A stretch of DNA of 64,000 nt from Arenibacter catalasegens (GTDB lineage: Bacteria; Bacteroidota; Bacteroidia; Flavobacteriales; Flavobacteriaceae): the NCBI RefSeq assembly GCF_002909235.1, contig NZ_PHQQ01000001.1, forward strand, positions 248,001 through 312,000, in the 5' to 3' direction. Position 1 is the stretch's first letter; the number at the start of each line of letters is the position of its first letter. Shown one piece after another: positions 1 through 8,430 of this stretch. Under the pieces are notes generated by a model, which searched no databases, was not told where the DNA came from, and saw only the letters and a list, made by a program, of their open reading frames with translations. The position numbers and the translations under genes were made by a program.

Positions 1-2
1 CT

Positions 3-1472
3 TGCCGATATGTATTGAAATTGATTATTAACCGTCCTACCCAACTTAACCCCTACAAAGTCCTGTTGTGTATATTCGTATTTTTCAAGCCTGAAATATT
101 CCTTTCCGTTTACTTCCTCTATTGACCACATTAAAGGCAAAGCCATATAATAAGATTCGTAGGCATCCTTTAGGCTTGTGTTGAATTGTTTAAATGGTAT
201 CAGTTCCCCATTAGCATCTTTTCTTTGTGTTCCTAAATCAAAACCCCTAGCCCAGAAACCAGAACCTACACCCAATAATGACCACTCCCCATCTTCGTTA
301 TATCCTATATCTTGTCTGCCGAATAGATTGGATTTAAACAGCCCCTTTTCTCCTGTAATCTTCTCTAAAAGCCTGTCGAATATCTCATGTGGTAATAGTG
401 TCTTTGCTTCCGAACTTGGGAATATAGAACTGCTCTCAATTGTTAAAGCCGTGTCTTGGTATTCCCATTTGACCGTTGGACTACCGCCCCCGCTATTATG
501 AACATGGCAGACAATAGCAACACTTTCGCCCTCTTGCAATGAAATAGGGTAATCATCAAATATTACCTCCCCTTCGTTCAAAGTACCGCCCGTATCAACA
601 AGCCCTAATTGTGTCCTGCTACCATCCACATATACCAATACATCTGCAACCTTTTTATATCTTACCTCTTCGATTTCAAGATACCCCGCATTCGTATCCA
701 ATATCCTGACCAATATCTTCCCGTTAAGCGTCAATGTCTTGTTTTGGTCTGCATCGAAATAAAGCAAAGTGCCTACGCTTCCTTCTTGGTATGTGTCACT
801 TGAATAATAAACTTTATCACTACCTTCCGAAGTCCCGTCTATGTGTCCAGGGTCACTAGTTGCGTCGTTCTTTAATTGAAAAGGTACTGCCCTAACAGTA
901 TCTTCACCGCTGCCTGTAAAAGTTACTTCCTGCGCCACATAATCATCTACCTCCAATTCTGTTTTACGGTAAATTTCACGGCCTGTCACTTGCTCGGTGA
1001 TCGTTGATAATTCGGTTATATCCTTGTTGTCGGCACTTTTAGTATTTACCAGATCGTAGGTATTTGAAATCCTTGACCTAACCCTGTCATAAAGCCCACC
1101 TTGAGTAAAAGGTACGGAAAACAGTCTTTTGCCGTTAGATTCATTGAACTCGCCTAACATTAAATCGAGATTGTAGGTTTGCGATTCCCAATCCTCCCCG
1201 ATTTTCGTTTTACTTTTTGCCCTCTTTGTTATTGCTGCCTTTACACTGTACCCATAAACATTGATCAGTCCGTCTATGTAATTAACCCCCTCCCCGACTA
1301 TCTCGACCTTTGTGTTTATCTTTCGTAAAGTCCCCCCCCCTTCGCTATCACGCTCAAATGCTTTATCATCATTATCCCAATTAAGAACATCTTCTTTTAA
1401 TTCAAGAGGTTCCCTGTTTTCGCTTGACAGTTCAAAAACATGGTTGTTGTCATTGTGCCCTAAATTTCCCAT
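3..1472 (-). CDS. Probable phage structural protein, C-terminus outside the window
   Basis: An uninterrupted frame of 490 codons begins at the ATG at 1470-1472 and runs off the left edge without a stop. The product is hydrophilic and rich in Asp/Glu/Asn and beta-prone sequence, with no signal peptide or membrane segment. The part near residues 370-480 (LLPHEIFDRLLEKITG, then a FGRxDIGYNEDGE stretch, then SLKDAYESYYMALPLMWSIE) resembles an unnamed structural or tail-associated protein I recall from Bacteroidota phages; this is recognition of pattern, not a search. A run of nine G on the coding strand (1332-1340) encodes Gly-Gly-Gly near residue 46. An (ATT)n tract lies just upstream of the start. 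It is separated by a long non-coding field from the replication genes. Confidence 0.6.
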   Translation of the reverse strand, partial: MGNLGHNDNNHVFELSSENREPLELKEDVLNWDNDDKAFERDSEGGGTLRKINTKVEIVGEGVNYIDGLINVYGYSVKAAITKRAKSKTKIGEDWESQTYNLDLMLGEFNESNGKRLFSVPFTQGGLYDRVRSRISNTYDLVNTKSADNKDITELSTITEQVTGREIYRKTELEVDDYVAQEVTFTGSGEDTVRAVPFQLKNDATSDPGHIDGTSEGSDKVYYSSDTYQEGSVGTLLYFDADQNKTLTLNGKILVRILDTNAGYLEIEEVRYKKVADVLVYVDGSRTQLGLVDTGGTLNEGEVIFDDYPISLQEGESVAIVCHVHNSGGGSPTVKWEYQDTALTIESSSIFPSSEAKTLLPHEIFDRLLEKITGEKGLFKSNLFGRQDIGYNEDGEWSLLGVGSGFWARGFDLGTQRKDANGELIPFKQFNTSLKDAYESYYMALPLMWSIEEVNGKEYFRLEKYEYTQQDFVGVKLGRTVNNQFQYISA

Positions 1473-1492
1473 AGTATTATTATTTATTTGAT

Positions 1493-1516
1493 ATTATTAT
1501 TATTATTATTATTATT
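1493..1516. repeat. ATT trinucleotide microsatellite
   Basis: About eight consecutive ATT units lie 20 nt upstream of the start codon of the minus-strand structural-type gene (AAT on its coding strand). Length change here would alter the spacing between any promoter and the start codon. Confidence 0.8.
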
Positions 1517-1549
1517 TAGAATCGTTTTAAATAGGTGACCTAAAAAACC

Positions 1550-2385
1550 TACCCGTAATATACCCGTTGTGTCTAATGGGCCTTTCCTAAGAATTCCTAA
1601 GATTACGGCATTGCAATAAGCGGATTGCCTAAACTGATCAATCGCACTAAGGTTACACTAAGGATATTTAAAAACCCTCGCCCTAATCTTACCAATTCTT
1701 ACCAATTCACGAAGCCTTGCCGTAATCGTGCCGTAATATTCACTAGACCTTGAATCCGTAGATTTCCGTAGTTATTCCTTAGGGAAACCTTAGGAAACCC
1801 TCGCCCTACCCTAACGTAACCCTAACGTAGTTTTGATAAAAGAACAATCGACAACCTTACCGTAACCTTACCGTTGTTATCAGATTAAATATCATTGTTT
1901 ACCCTTACGGTAATATTACGGTTCTACATGGGTAACCCTCGTTGTAATCTCGTTGTTCAACCTTGAGGTGTAAATCATTCGAGTATTTTCGAGTAAATTT
2001 ATAGGTCATACATTGTAACTTGTCAACATTAAACCTTAGGGTAATCTTAGGGATGTTGCCTTGGTATTTTCAATATTACTTGGTTGGTTGTATCGGTCGT
2101 AATGCCAAAACAACCTCCATTACAACAACAAACACAAACTAAACAACTCAAAACCAACATCTTAATATTTATTATTACAACCGTTACGACCAAAACCGAA
2201 TGACTAATTATATTCTATAATAATTATTTAGATATTTGATTCTTATTAAATTTAAAATCTCCCGCGAATAACTTTAAAAAGGTTGTCATGGTTGTAATTA
2301 ACCCTTGCAATACCCTTTAAATCAAATACTTTAATATTTAAAATCGGTTGTAATATGGTTGTAAAATCATTACATCCATTACGAC
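1550..2385. repeat. Field of short direct-repeat doublets with 10-11 bp period
   Basis: This 0.9 kb gene-free stretch contains many pairs of identical 7-11 nt words repeated once at a lag of 10 or 11 bp, each pair with its own sequence. Examples (first copy start/second copy start): TACCCGT 1550/1561, TTCCTAAGA 1584/1594, CACTAAGG 1645/1656, CTTACCAATT 1688/1698, TGCCGTAAT 1718/1729, TCCGTAG 1755/1765, CCTTAGG 1777/1788, CCCTAACGTA 1809/1820, AACCTTACCGT 1853/1864, TTACGGT 1905/1916, CTCGTTGT 1938/1949, TTCGAGTA 1978/1988, CTTAGGG 2035/2046, ACCCTT 2301/2312, GGTTGTAA 2346/2357. It lies between the helicase/primase-like gene and the structural-type gene, so a replication origin or control region is possible. 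Confidence 0.75.
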
Positions 2386-2409
2386 CACAAACATTAAAAC
2401 CAACCAGAA

Positions 2410-4806
2410 TTAAATCCCTTTCATCCATTTTCTATCACCTTTTGAATAACAGTAAGGAAGTTTATTATGATTTATGTATGTATTAATTAATCCCTTAACA
2501 TTGTTCTTATGAAAATATCCTTCAAACTTTAATGGGTTCTCATGGTGTTTGTACAGTTCTAAAAACCGACCGACCGTAAACCCTTCTGTATCATTTTTTA
2601 TAAGGTTAAAAATCCGTTCAAACTCATCAAGAACAACATCACTATTGAAGTTTGCTCTAAAATTATCTTCAACTTTATCGTACTCTATCCGCTGCAAACC
2701 CTCATTCATGTAGAGACCAACGCAATAAAAGACGAACCTATAAAAGCGATTCCACTCAATATCATCCCAATCCTGAAAAAGGGTGTGCCCAAAAACTTGT
2801 TCCGGCCTATTGTTTAGATTAAAATAACTACTGAATTTATATTCGTAAAACCGCCTGTTCGTTGAATTACTATCTTCGTCGTACCTAACCGACCAGTTAG
2901 TTGTAATTACGAATTTCGGGCTTTCCTCAAATGTTATTGCCTGAGCTGCCTTTCCTTTGCGCTGACAGTTAATCCCGCCTACAATATTGGTGTAAAGGTC
3001 ATCATATTTAAAAGCTGCAGGGACATCATCCAGGATGTAAACCTTTCTACTTTTATCCAAGTCTGCGAAATTATGGGTGTATTTAGGGTCAAACTCATTC
3101 CCCCCTTTTAGTATTGTTGGTTGGACATAGGAAACCGCCTTGGTTAGTATAGTTTTTCCCCGCCCACCATTTCTACTAGAATCATCAGCGCCCTCATCAC
3201 TTAGTATTATTGCAGGGCTAAATGATTGATCCTTGTAGGTATGGCATAAATACCCGAACATTGCGCAGAAGTTGGATAGTATTTTGCTATCCGTGTTTGT
3301 CAACTCTTCTTTTCTGGGGTCCTTGCCTATACATGCCATAGTAAGAAACAATTGAAAAATACTTGCATCAGAATCCCCATCGTAATTAAAATCAACATCT
3401 TGTGTGGCGTGAGGAGCAAAAAACCCGTCAACCAAACCATAAGGGACTATTCTTATTTCATTATCAATATGGGTGTACCTGGCAAAACCATTTTTAAAGG
3501 GCAGGCCAAAGTATTCTTTACTATCGGAATGATATTTTAAAAGCTTCGATGGTATTAATAAATACCCTCCTGTAATTGCACTAAAATTGTCTCGAGCTAT
3601 TCTGTTCTCTACTTCATCCGTACAAAATTCATTGATGTTTTCCTTAAGATATGGCAGCGTATCAGTTTTGTAATTAAAGGGTGACACCACATTACGCGTA
3701 TCCTTAAAAATGGTTATTTTGTCGTTATCTGGCTCTGAAATCCTTATAAAGTTTTCTTGGATAAAAAAGTCGGAGTATTTCTTCGGTGTTGTCACCAACT
3801 CACCTTTGTTATTATAGCTATAGAAAGTAGTGATTTCATTAACTATAGCTGGCTTAATGTTCTCCTTGATTGAAAAATTAATTTGTCCAAATCTTAAGTT
3901 CTCGCATTGTACTTCTTCTTTTACAAAAACACCATCATGCAGCCTAACATAATCCACTAGTCCATTAGAAAGTACAAATTCATTTATTGCCTTTTCCTCA
4001 TAACAAACAAGCTCCCTGAACATCAAACCTTTATTGTTAAACCTTTCTATAGTTATTACTTCATTGGTTCTACCATTGTAAATAGGTCTTAACTGTGATC
4101 TGACTTTTTCGATATTACTATTATCGATACCCTTATGGGTATTAAGCAAAGTATTAAATTGAACCTTGTCCAGTAAACTGTAGACATCCGTTTTCCTGCC
4201 ACTAATCCCCAACTCTATATCAATGAAAGTGGGGTATGCCCTCTCTATATCATACTCCTTGACAATAAATGGAAGCTCCCCTCTTAAAACACTTGGAATC
4301 GAGGTTAAGGGATTGTATTCCCTATGATCATTACGCTTTACATTAAAACTAATATCATATTCAATAAGGTAAACACCATTGAGCTTAAGCATCATAAAAA
4401 GTACATAGGATTTATACGCTTCTATATTAAATGGGTTATAACCACCTTTATTTAAGTCAGCTTTCCTGTAATAACTTCTTAACTTGTTAATATCGTGCTT
4501 AAAATATTTAACATTAAGTTCCTTACCTTTGACATAGGAATCCATATACTTAAAGTAATCATTGCCATTTAAAGGATTGCTATCAATAAAAGCAATATAA
4601 CTTACCATGCATTCATCAAGGTTTGTTCTATGTCCCAATGACCTCTGAACCGCATCAAAATAACCAAATGAGTATTTTTTACTTTGAGATTCCCTTTTAA
4701 TGCGTTTTATGAAATCATCCTTCCACTTCTTAACGATTGACTTGTAACTATATTTATTTATCGGAACAAATTCCTCAACTACCATTTTTTCTTTACTAAG
4801 AACCAT
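2410..4806 (-). CDS. Phage-type replication protein: SF3-like helicase with possible polymerase/primase N-terminal part
   Basis: This 798-aa protein carries a P-loop ATPase in its C-terminal half: Walker A GGRGKT near residue 547 and Walker B ILDDVP near 590, followed by a sensor-like FVITTNW stretch, as in superfamily 3 / D5-like helicases of phages and satellites. In the N-terminal half two motifs recall nucleotidyltransferase palm motifs: EYDIERAYPTF near residue 187 (like motif A of DNA polymerases) and RLHDGVFV near 288 (like a HD-containing motif C). This second point is inference. Its start codon overlaps the stop of the upstream 143-aa gene by one base (TAATG), so the two are probably translated together. 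It is probably the replication initiator of the element, and the doublet field begins just beyond its 3' end. Confidence 0.7.
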   Translation of the reverse strand: MVLSKEKMVVEEFVPINKYSYKSIVKKWKDDFIKRIKRESQSKKYSFGYFDAVQRSLGHRTNLDECMVSYIAFIDSNPLNGNDYFKYMDSYVKGKELNVKYFKHDINKLRSYYRKADLNKGGYNPFNIEAYKSYVLFMMLKLNGVYLIEYDISFNVKRNDHREYNPLTSIPSVLRGELPFIVKEYDIERAYPTFIDIELGISGRKTDVYSLLDKVQFNTLLNTHKGIDNSNIEKVRSQLRPIYNGRTNEVITIERFNNKGLMFRELVCYEEKAINEFVLSNGLVDYVRLHDGVFVKEEVQCENLRFGQINFSIKENIKPAIVNEITTFYSYNNKGELVTTPKKYSDFFIQENFIRISEPDNDKITIFKDTRNVVSPFNYKTDTLPYLKENINEFCTDEVENRIARDNFSAITGGYLLIPSKLLKYHSDSKEYFGLPFKNGFARYTHIDNEIRIVPYGLVDGFFAPHATQDVDFNYDGDSDASIFQLFLTMACIGKDPRKEELTNTDSKILSNFCAMFGYLCHTYKDQSFSPAIILSDEGADDSSRNGGRGKTILTKAVSYVQPTILKGGNEFDPKYTHNFADLDKSRKVYILDDVPAAFKYDDLYTNIVGGINCQRKGKAAQAITFEESPKFVITTNWSVRYDEDSNSTNRRFYEYKFSSYFNLNNRPEQVFGHTLFQDWDDIEWNRFYRFVFYCVGLYMNEGLQRIEYDKVEDNFRANFNSDVVLDEFERIFNLIKNDTEGFTVGRFLELYKHHENPLKFEGYFHKNNVKGLINTYINHNKLPYCYSKGDRKWMKGI

Positions 4807-5237
4807 TATCTCAACTTTAATTCGTTCCTATCTACCAAATTAGGATCGTCCCATATTTCTGGATTAGTTGAAAGAAATTGAACGTTTGCCGAACCAGTAG
4901 CCGGACATCTTCCAAAGCCAACGACCTTGAGTTCTCCCTTATCCTCCAGTAAAAATTTTACTTGACAAATATATTTTTGTGGTATACTTGTAATCTTACT
5001 TACATAGGCAGCCGTAGAAGTATTACTATACAGGAATCTCTTTATCCTATTGGAATATTCTTCTCTAAATACCATTGGACTGTAAGGAATACCAAATTGC
5101 ATACTAACAGATGGTTGTTCCAATTTTGATATGTATGGAGATTGCCTAACAAAGGCTTTTAATAGTTCTAAATTTTCATTATATTTGACCTTATCACCGT
5201 TAGAAGATTTTAGGTCATTAGAATTCGTTGTTCTCAT
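4806..5237 (-). CDS. Small protein of the replication module, possibly winged-helix
   Basis: This 143-aa hydrophilic protein has no recognised family. Its central part (about residues 60-115) has the helix-helix-strand pattern of a winged-helix DNA-binding fold: RIKRFLYSNTSTAAYVSKI followed by a QKYICQVKFLLEDKGEL helix and a Gly-rich hairpin. It lies 8 nt downstream of the HTH gene and overlaps the helicase start by one base. Position and size suggest a helicase loader, origin-binding or regulatory accessory protein; this is inference from context only. Confidence 0.5.
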   Translation of the reverse strand: MRTTNSNDLKSSNGDKVKYNENLELLKAFVRQSPYISKLEQPSVSMQFGIPYSPMVFREEYSNRIKRFLYSNTSTAAYVSKITSIPQKYICQVKFLLEDKGELKVVGFGRCPATGSANVQFLSTNPEIWDDPNLVDRNELKLR

Positions 5238-5245
5238 GGCCTTTT

Positions 5246-5590
5246 TTATTTTTTAGATGATAAAAGATTGTCTAATTCGTCGGATATTTCTGAATTGGAC
5301 TTAATTTTCCCTTGCTTTAACCAAGCGTCTATTTCAGACTTCAAAAAGATTAATTTCTTTCCCCTTTTATGAAAAGGCAACCCGCTAGTAGGATTTTGGG
5401 TGTAGCTGTAAAATGTTGCTTTTGCTCTTTTCTCGGGATCATATTTCACTAATTCGTCTAAGTCCATCCATTTATCCTCGTTCACATTGGAGGATACTGT
5501 TTGACTTAACAATAATGAAATAATTCTATCAGCTTTCGCTAATAAGTCCGTTGTTGCCCTAGGCAAATCATTGTGTGTAAGTGCTTCCAT
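5246..5590 (-). CDS. Excisionase-type helix-turn-helix protein
   Basis: This 114-aa protein has, after a 40-residue helical lead, a MerR/excisionase-type (HTH_17-like) module: WMDLDELVKY, then a helix and the segment GLPFHKRGKKLIFLKSEIDAWLKQGK. The pattern of a short recognition region, a K-rich hairpin (KRGKKLIFL) and a closing EIDAWL helix is typical of the small HTH proteins that accompany tyrosine recombinases in Bacteroidota mobile elements. It may act as recombination directionality factor or as regulator of the replication genes 8 nt downstream. Confidence 0.7.
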   Translation of the reverse strand: MEALTHNDLPRATTDLLAKADRIISLLLSQTVSSNVNEDKWMDLDELVKYDPEKRAKATFYSYTQNPTSGLPFHKRGKKLIFLKSEIDAWLKQGKIKSNSEISDELDNLLSSKK

Positions 5591-5686
5591 TGCTGTACTA
5601 TTTTAATTAATAATACCCCAATGGTAAGAAGTGGTTTTGGTGGTCTAAAAAGTGTTTTTGGTGTTTTTGGTGAACACCCTTAAAAC
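5591..5686. repeat. Short intergenic gap with GTTTTTGGT direct repeats
   Basis: The gap between the unknown 339-aa gene and the HTH gene contains near-tandem copies of a 9-bp word (GTTTTTGGT, about 5652-5670) and related TGGTTTTGGTGGT sequence at 5632-5644. It lies upstream of the HTH gene, so it could be its control region. The period (9) is near that of the doublet field at 1550-2385 but the words are different. Confidence 0.45.
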
Positions 5687-6706
5687 CTATGCTTTTGTAT
5701 GGAAATATTTATAAAGTGTAGTCTTAATGTGGTTATTCTCATCATATCCAGCATCTTGATAAATTGAAATATGTTGTTTAGCAAATTTTAAATATGTAGT
5801 AGGTAAGTTTTTAGGAAAAGTACCCAGAACACCATTAACATGATGATATAAACTTTTTAACATCCATCCGAATTTTTTAACGTTAGGACTTGATTTAAAA
5901 GTAATAATCTCATTTGTATACCGAAATGCCCCATTGTTAAAATAATATTTCAATGAATTAACCAATAACAAGTAATTTTTTTCGGACATGTTATCTTTGA
6001 AAACTTCCAAATACTCTTCAATAGTTGATTCTATGAAATTAATCGAAGATTTGAAATCGGTATTATTGAAATCGTTTACAGATAAATAATCATCATTTCG
6101 CTCATCTGATTTTTCCTTTTTTAAATTACCATTAAGACTACTATCGAATAATCCTGGTACTTCTATAAATAACTCTTCAAAACGATTGGTCAAAGCTGAA
6201 TAATAGCCTATAGACTGAATTCCCAAAAGGGACATTTTATTAGGAAAGTAGTCTTTAACAAATCTACACCCTAGGAGCTTGATATCCGGTTTATATTGAA
6301 AAGGTGCTATAAAAATTTCTTCTTTATTATAAAGAGCCGTAATAGACATACGCCATCTTTCAAAATCGTCGCCCAATCTTTTATTAGGTGCTAAGTGATA
6401 TTCATTCAGATAAGCCTTGATACCCTTTATTGCTCCTTTGAGATAATATGCTTTAAATAAATTACGATCTAAAACAGTTCCTTTTTCAGATAAAAAAAAC
6501 ATTTCATCGTCACCAAAAAAAATCAATGCAAGGTCAGGATGATAGATAGGGGTTTCCTTAAGGTAGTCTACACAAATACCATTTTGATTCTTTTCTACCC
6601 AATTGTCATAAACAGAATCGTCATTTAATAATGACTTAGCTTTTTTAAAAATAGATCGTAAATCGACCATCTCCTTTTCATAAGGCTTAACATCTTCTAT
6701 GTTCAT
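5687..6706 (-). CDS. Unknown protein coupled to the recombinase
   Basis: This 339-aa protein is not recognised. It is hydrophilic, rich in Asn, Lys, Tyr and Phe, without signal peptide or membrane segments, and is predicted mostly helical. Its ATG follows the recombinase stop codon with no spacer (TAAATG), so it is almost certainly translated with the recombinase. In Bacteroidota mobile elements this position is sometimes taken by RteC-type regulators. The N-terminal half (YHPDLALIFFGDDEMFFLSE and a following helical stretch) has only a faint likeness to that family, so I leave it unnamed. Confidence 0.6.
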   Translation of the reverse strand: MNIEDVKPYEKEMVDLRSIFKKAKSLLNDDSVYDNWVEKNQNGICVDYLKETPIYHPDLALIFFGDDEMFFLSEKGTVLDRNLFKAYYLKGAIKGIKAYLNEYHLAPNKRLGDDFERWRMSITALYNKEEIFIAPFQYKPDIKLLGCRFVKDYFPNKMSLLGIQSIGYYSALTNRFEELFIEVPGLFDSSLNGNLKKEKSDERNDDYLSVNDFNNTDFKSSINFIESTIEEYLEVFKDNMSEKNYLLLVNSLKYYFNNGAFRYTNEIITFKSSPNVKKFGWMLKSLYHHVNGVLGTFPKNLPTTYLKFAKQHISIYQDAGYDENNHIKTTLYKYFHTKA

Positions 6707-7963
6707 TTAAAAATTCATTAATTTGTCCGAAAACTCCTTTTTCTTATCGTCCTCAAACCCATCAAAATAATTTTGGGTCACTCTAGTATCACTATGGTTC
6801 AAAGCTTCGCTAATCAGCTCTATGCTAGCCCCTATATTGATCATGTTGGTAGCGTAGGAATGTCTAGCCCAATACGTACTTAAGCCTTCAGGAAAATCAT
6901 ATTCTTTTGCAATACGTTTTAACTGTTGATTGGTAGCCCGTATAAAATTGTTCACCTTTCTAAATATTTTCTCTGGGGAATCTCCATCTTCCAAAATAGG
7001 AAAGACATAAGATTTATCACCTCGATACTCAGTTTTATACTTATCAAGTATCTTTTGAGACAAATCGTTGATCTTAAAAGTGATTTTCTTTTTATTGGTC
7101 CTCTTTTTAATCTTTGTCTTTTCCCTGTAATAAGATATTTCTCCTTGATCTATGTTTTCAAACTTAAGCATTGCAATATCCTTAAAATTCATTCCACTAC
7201 AGGCATAACTAAAAAACCAGTAATCTCTGGCCCTTTCTTGTAAGGGTGGTAATATAGCGTGATAAAAAAGCTCTACCTGGCTCCTGATAAGTGTTTTCTT
7301 TACTTTCTTTTCCTCAGGTATCTCATACTTCTTTTTCCCAAATGGATAATATCTCTTATCTAGATCATTATCAGAAATGGCATTATTGAATATAACCCTT
7401 AAAGTACGTGTGTATATTGCAACGGTGGTAACACTTCGTCCAAGATCATCGATCATGTAACTTTCATAATCGTGCAGCCATTTAGGGGTAACCTCAACGA
7501 ATGTTAAAGACTCTTTGGAAACTTTGGTTCTTTGGGCTTCATACTTCATTAAAGATACTAGGGCAGAATTATAACTTTCAGCAGCCCCTATTCTGCCTTT
7601 TTTTCTAAATTCCGAAATAGCCTTGTTAAAATGATAGACGACACTTATTTTATCGGAAGATTTTCTTCTTAGTTTTTGCTCGAAGGTTTTAAAATCAAAA
7701 TAATCCAAGGATTTAGCAGATTCCTCTGCCCTATCGCTTAAGTTCATCAACATTTGATAGTTCTCCCTATCGTTACCTTTCAATTTATTGGGGTTCTTTT
7801 TGCTTTCCCATGAATTTAAAAAATCATCTTCCGTCATTTCAACACCCGTAGTAACTCTTTTAGCCTTTTTAAGGTCGTTTACCCAAACTCTGACCTTAAC
7901 GGGAAACTTGCCATTTTTAAGTTGCCTACGCTTATCCTGTACGATTGATATTTTATAATCCAT
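6707..7963 (-). CDS. Tyrosine recombinase (integrase) of the element
   Basis: This 418-aa site-specific recombinase has the three-part layout of Bacteroidota phage/ICE integrases: an N-terminal Arm-DNA-binding domain (about 1-100), a SAM-like core-binding domain (about 105-220) and a catalytic domain (about 225-410). The C-terminal catalytic box is clear: RHSYATNM, then EALNHSDTRVTQNYFDGF with the HxxxxxxxxY arrangement and nucleophile Tyr. The first catalytic Arg position reads SGMNFKDIAML, with Asn where many tyrosine recombinases have Arg; I have seen this in related Bacteroidota enzymes. It lies about 160 bp from the tRNA-Arg fragment at 8124-8171, the probable target, and is transcribed away from it. 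Confidence 0.9.
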   Translation of the reverse strand: MDYKISIVQDKRRQLKNGKFPVKVRVWVNDLKKAKRVTTGVEMTEDDFLNSWESKKNPNKLKGNDRENYQMLMNLSDRAEESAKSLDYFDFKTFEQKLRRKSSDKISVVYHFNKAISEFRKKGRIGAAESYNSALVSLMKYEAQRTKVSKESLTFVEVTPKWLHDYESYMIDDLGRSVTTVAIYTRTLRVIFNNAISDNDLDKRYYPFGKKKYEIPEEKKVKKTLIRSQVELFYHAILPPLQERARDYWFFSYACSGMNFKDIAMLKFENIDQGEISYYREKTKIKKRTNKKKITFKINDLSQKILDKYKTEYRGDKSYVFPILEDGDSPEKIFRKVNNFIRATNQQLKRIAKEYDFPEGLSTYWARHSYATNMINIGASIELISEALNHSDTRVTQNYFDGFEDDKKKEFSDKLMNF

Positions 7964-8123
7964 GACAACTATTTTAATTTGCCCACAATTTACCCATATT
8001 TGCCCACAAAAACAATAAATAAACCAATAATAACCATATATTTATTAACTTATAAACCCCTTGTTATCAACTAAAAACGTGGTATTTAGATATAAACACA
8101 TAACAACAATAATAAATAACTTA

Positions 8124-8171
8124 TGATTACGGCTCAGAAGGTTACTGGTTTGAATCCAGTCGAGGTCACCA
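8124..8171 (+). other. Attachment site: 3' half of tRNA-Arg(ACG)
   Basis: The sequence folds as the 3' half of a tRNA: anticodon loop TTACGGC (8127-8133, anticodon ACG), stem TCAGA, variable loop AGGTT, T arm ACTGG-TTTGAAT-CCAGT (8144-8160), acceptor strand CGAGGTC, discriminator A (8168) and encoded CCA (8169-8171). The 5' half is absent: 8122-8126 reads TATGA where TCTGA would pair, and further left is AT-rich element DNA. It is therefore an att duplication marking the chromosome-element junction, not a working tRNA gene. Confidence 0.85.
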
Positions 8172-8180
8172 CAAGCAAGA

Positions 8181-8213
8181 AACCACGTCTTTTTAGACGT
8201 GGTTCTTTTTTTT
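8181..8213 (+). terminator. Intrinsic terminator behind the tRNA-Arg locus
   Basis: A perfect 10-bp stem AACCACGTCT / AGACGTGGTT with a TTTT loop is followed by eight T. It would originally end the tRNA-Arg transcript. Confidence 0.85.
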
Positions 8214-8364
8214 ATGGAAAAATGGAGTTTACTCAAAATTTTGGAATAAAAAAAAGAACAAGCAGCGATAGCTGCGTGGTTTCTTATTTGCAAGACGGAG
8301 CTCAATGGAAAACCGCAGGTAATCCTGGTAAGGGTAACGAATAAGTCAACAAAAAGTTGAAAAC

Positions 8365-8401
8365 AAAGCAAGCTATAAAACATAGCTTGCTTTTGTTTTT
8401 T
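8365..8401. terminator. Intrinsic terminator hairpin
   Basis: A 12-bp perfect stem AAAGCAAGCTAT / ATAGCTTGCTTT with a 5-nt loop is followed by a T-rich tract. No supported gene lies directly upstream; the short frames around 8123-8344 look spurious. The hairpin directly precedes the 100-bp tandem repeats. Confidence 0.65.
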
Positions 8402-8430
8402 AGCTTGTGAAGTTTTCTTTTGTTGACTTT

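Larger units (their letters stand above)
1..8171. mobile_element. Right end of an integrated phage-like element (prophage or satellite)
   Basis: The segment runs from the left window edge to a partial tRNA-Arg gene. All its genes lie on the minus strand: recombinase, unknown protein, excisionase-like HTH protein, small protein, helicase/primase-like protein and a phage structural-type protein. The recombinase lies next to the tRNA 3' fragment, as expected when the element entered the 3' half of a tRNA gene; the intact tRNA should then lie beyond the left edge. Whether it is a full prophage, a satellite or a conjugative element cannot be decided here. The possible structural gene favours phage. 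Confidence 0.75.

Noticed and set aside
178-803. Plus-strand frames of 107 and 64 aa opposite the left-edge gene
   Set aside because: A minus-strand frame of 490 codons without stop covers the region and has protein-like composition; the plus frames are shadows.
1550-2385. CRISPR-like or ordinary iteron array
   Set aside because: No word is shared by all pairs, and pairs have no constant repeat-spacer form.
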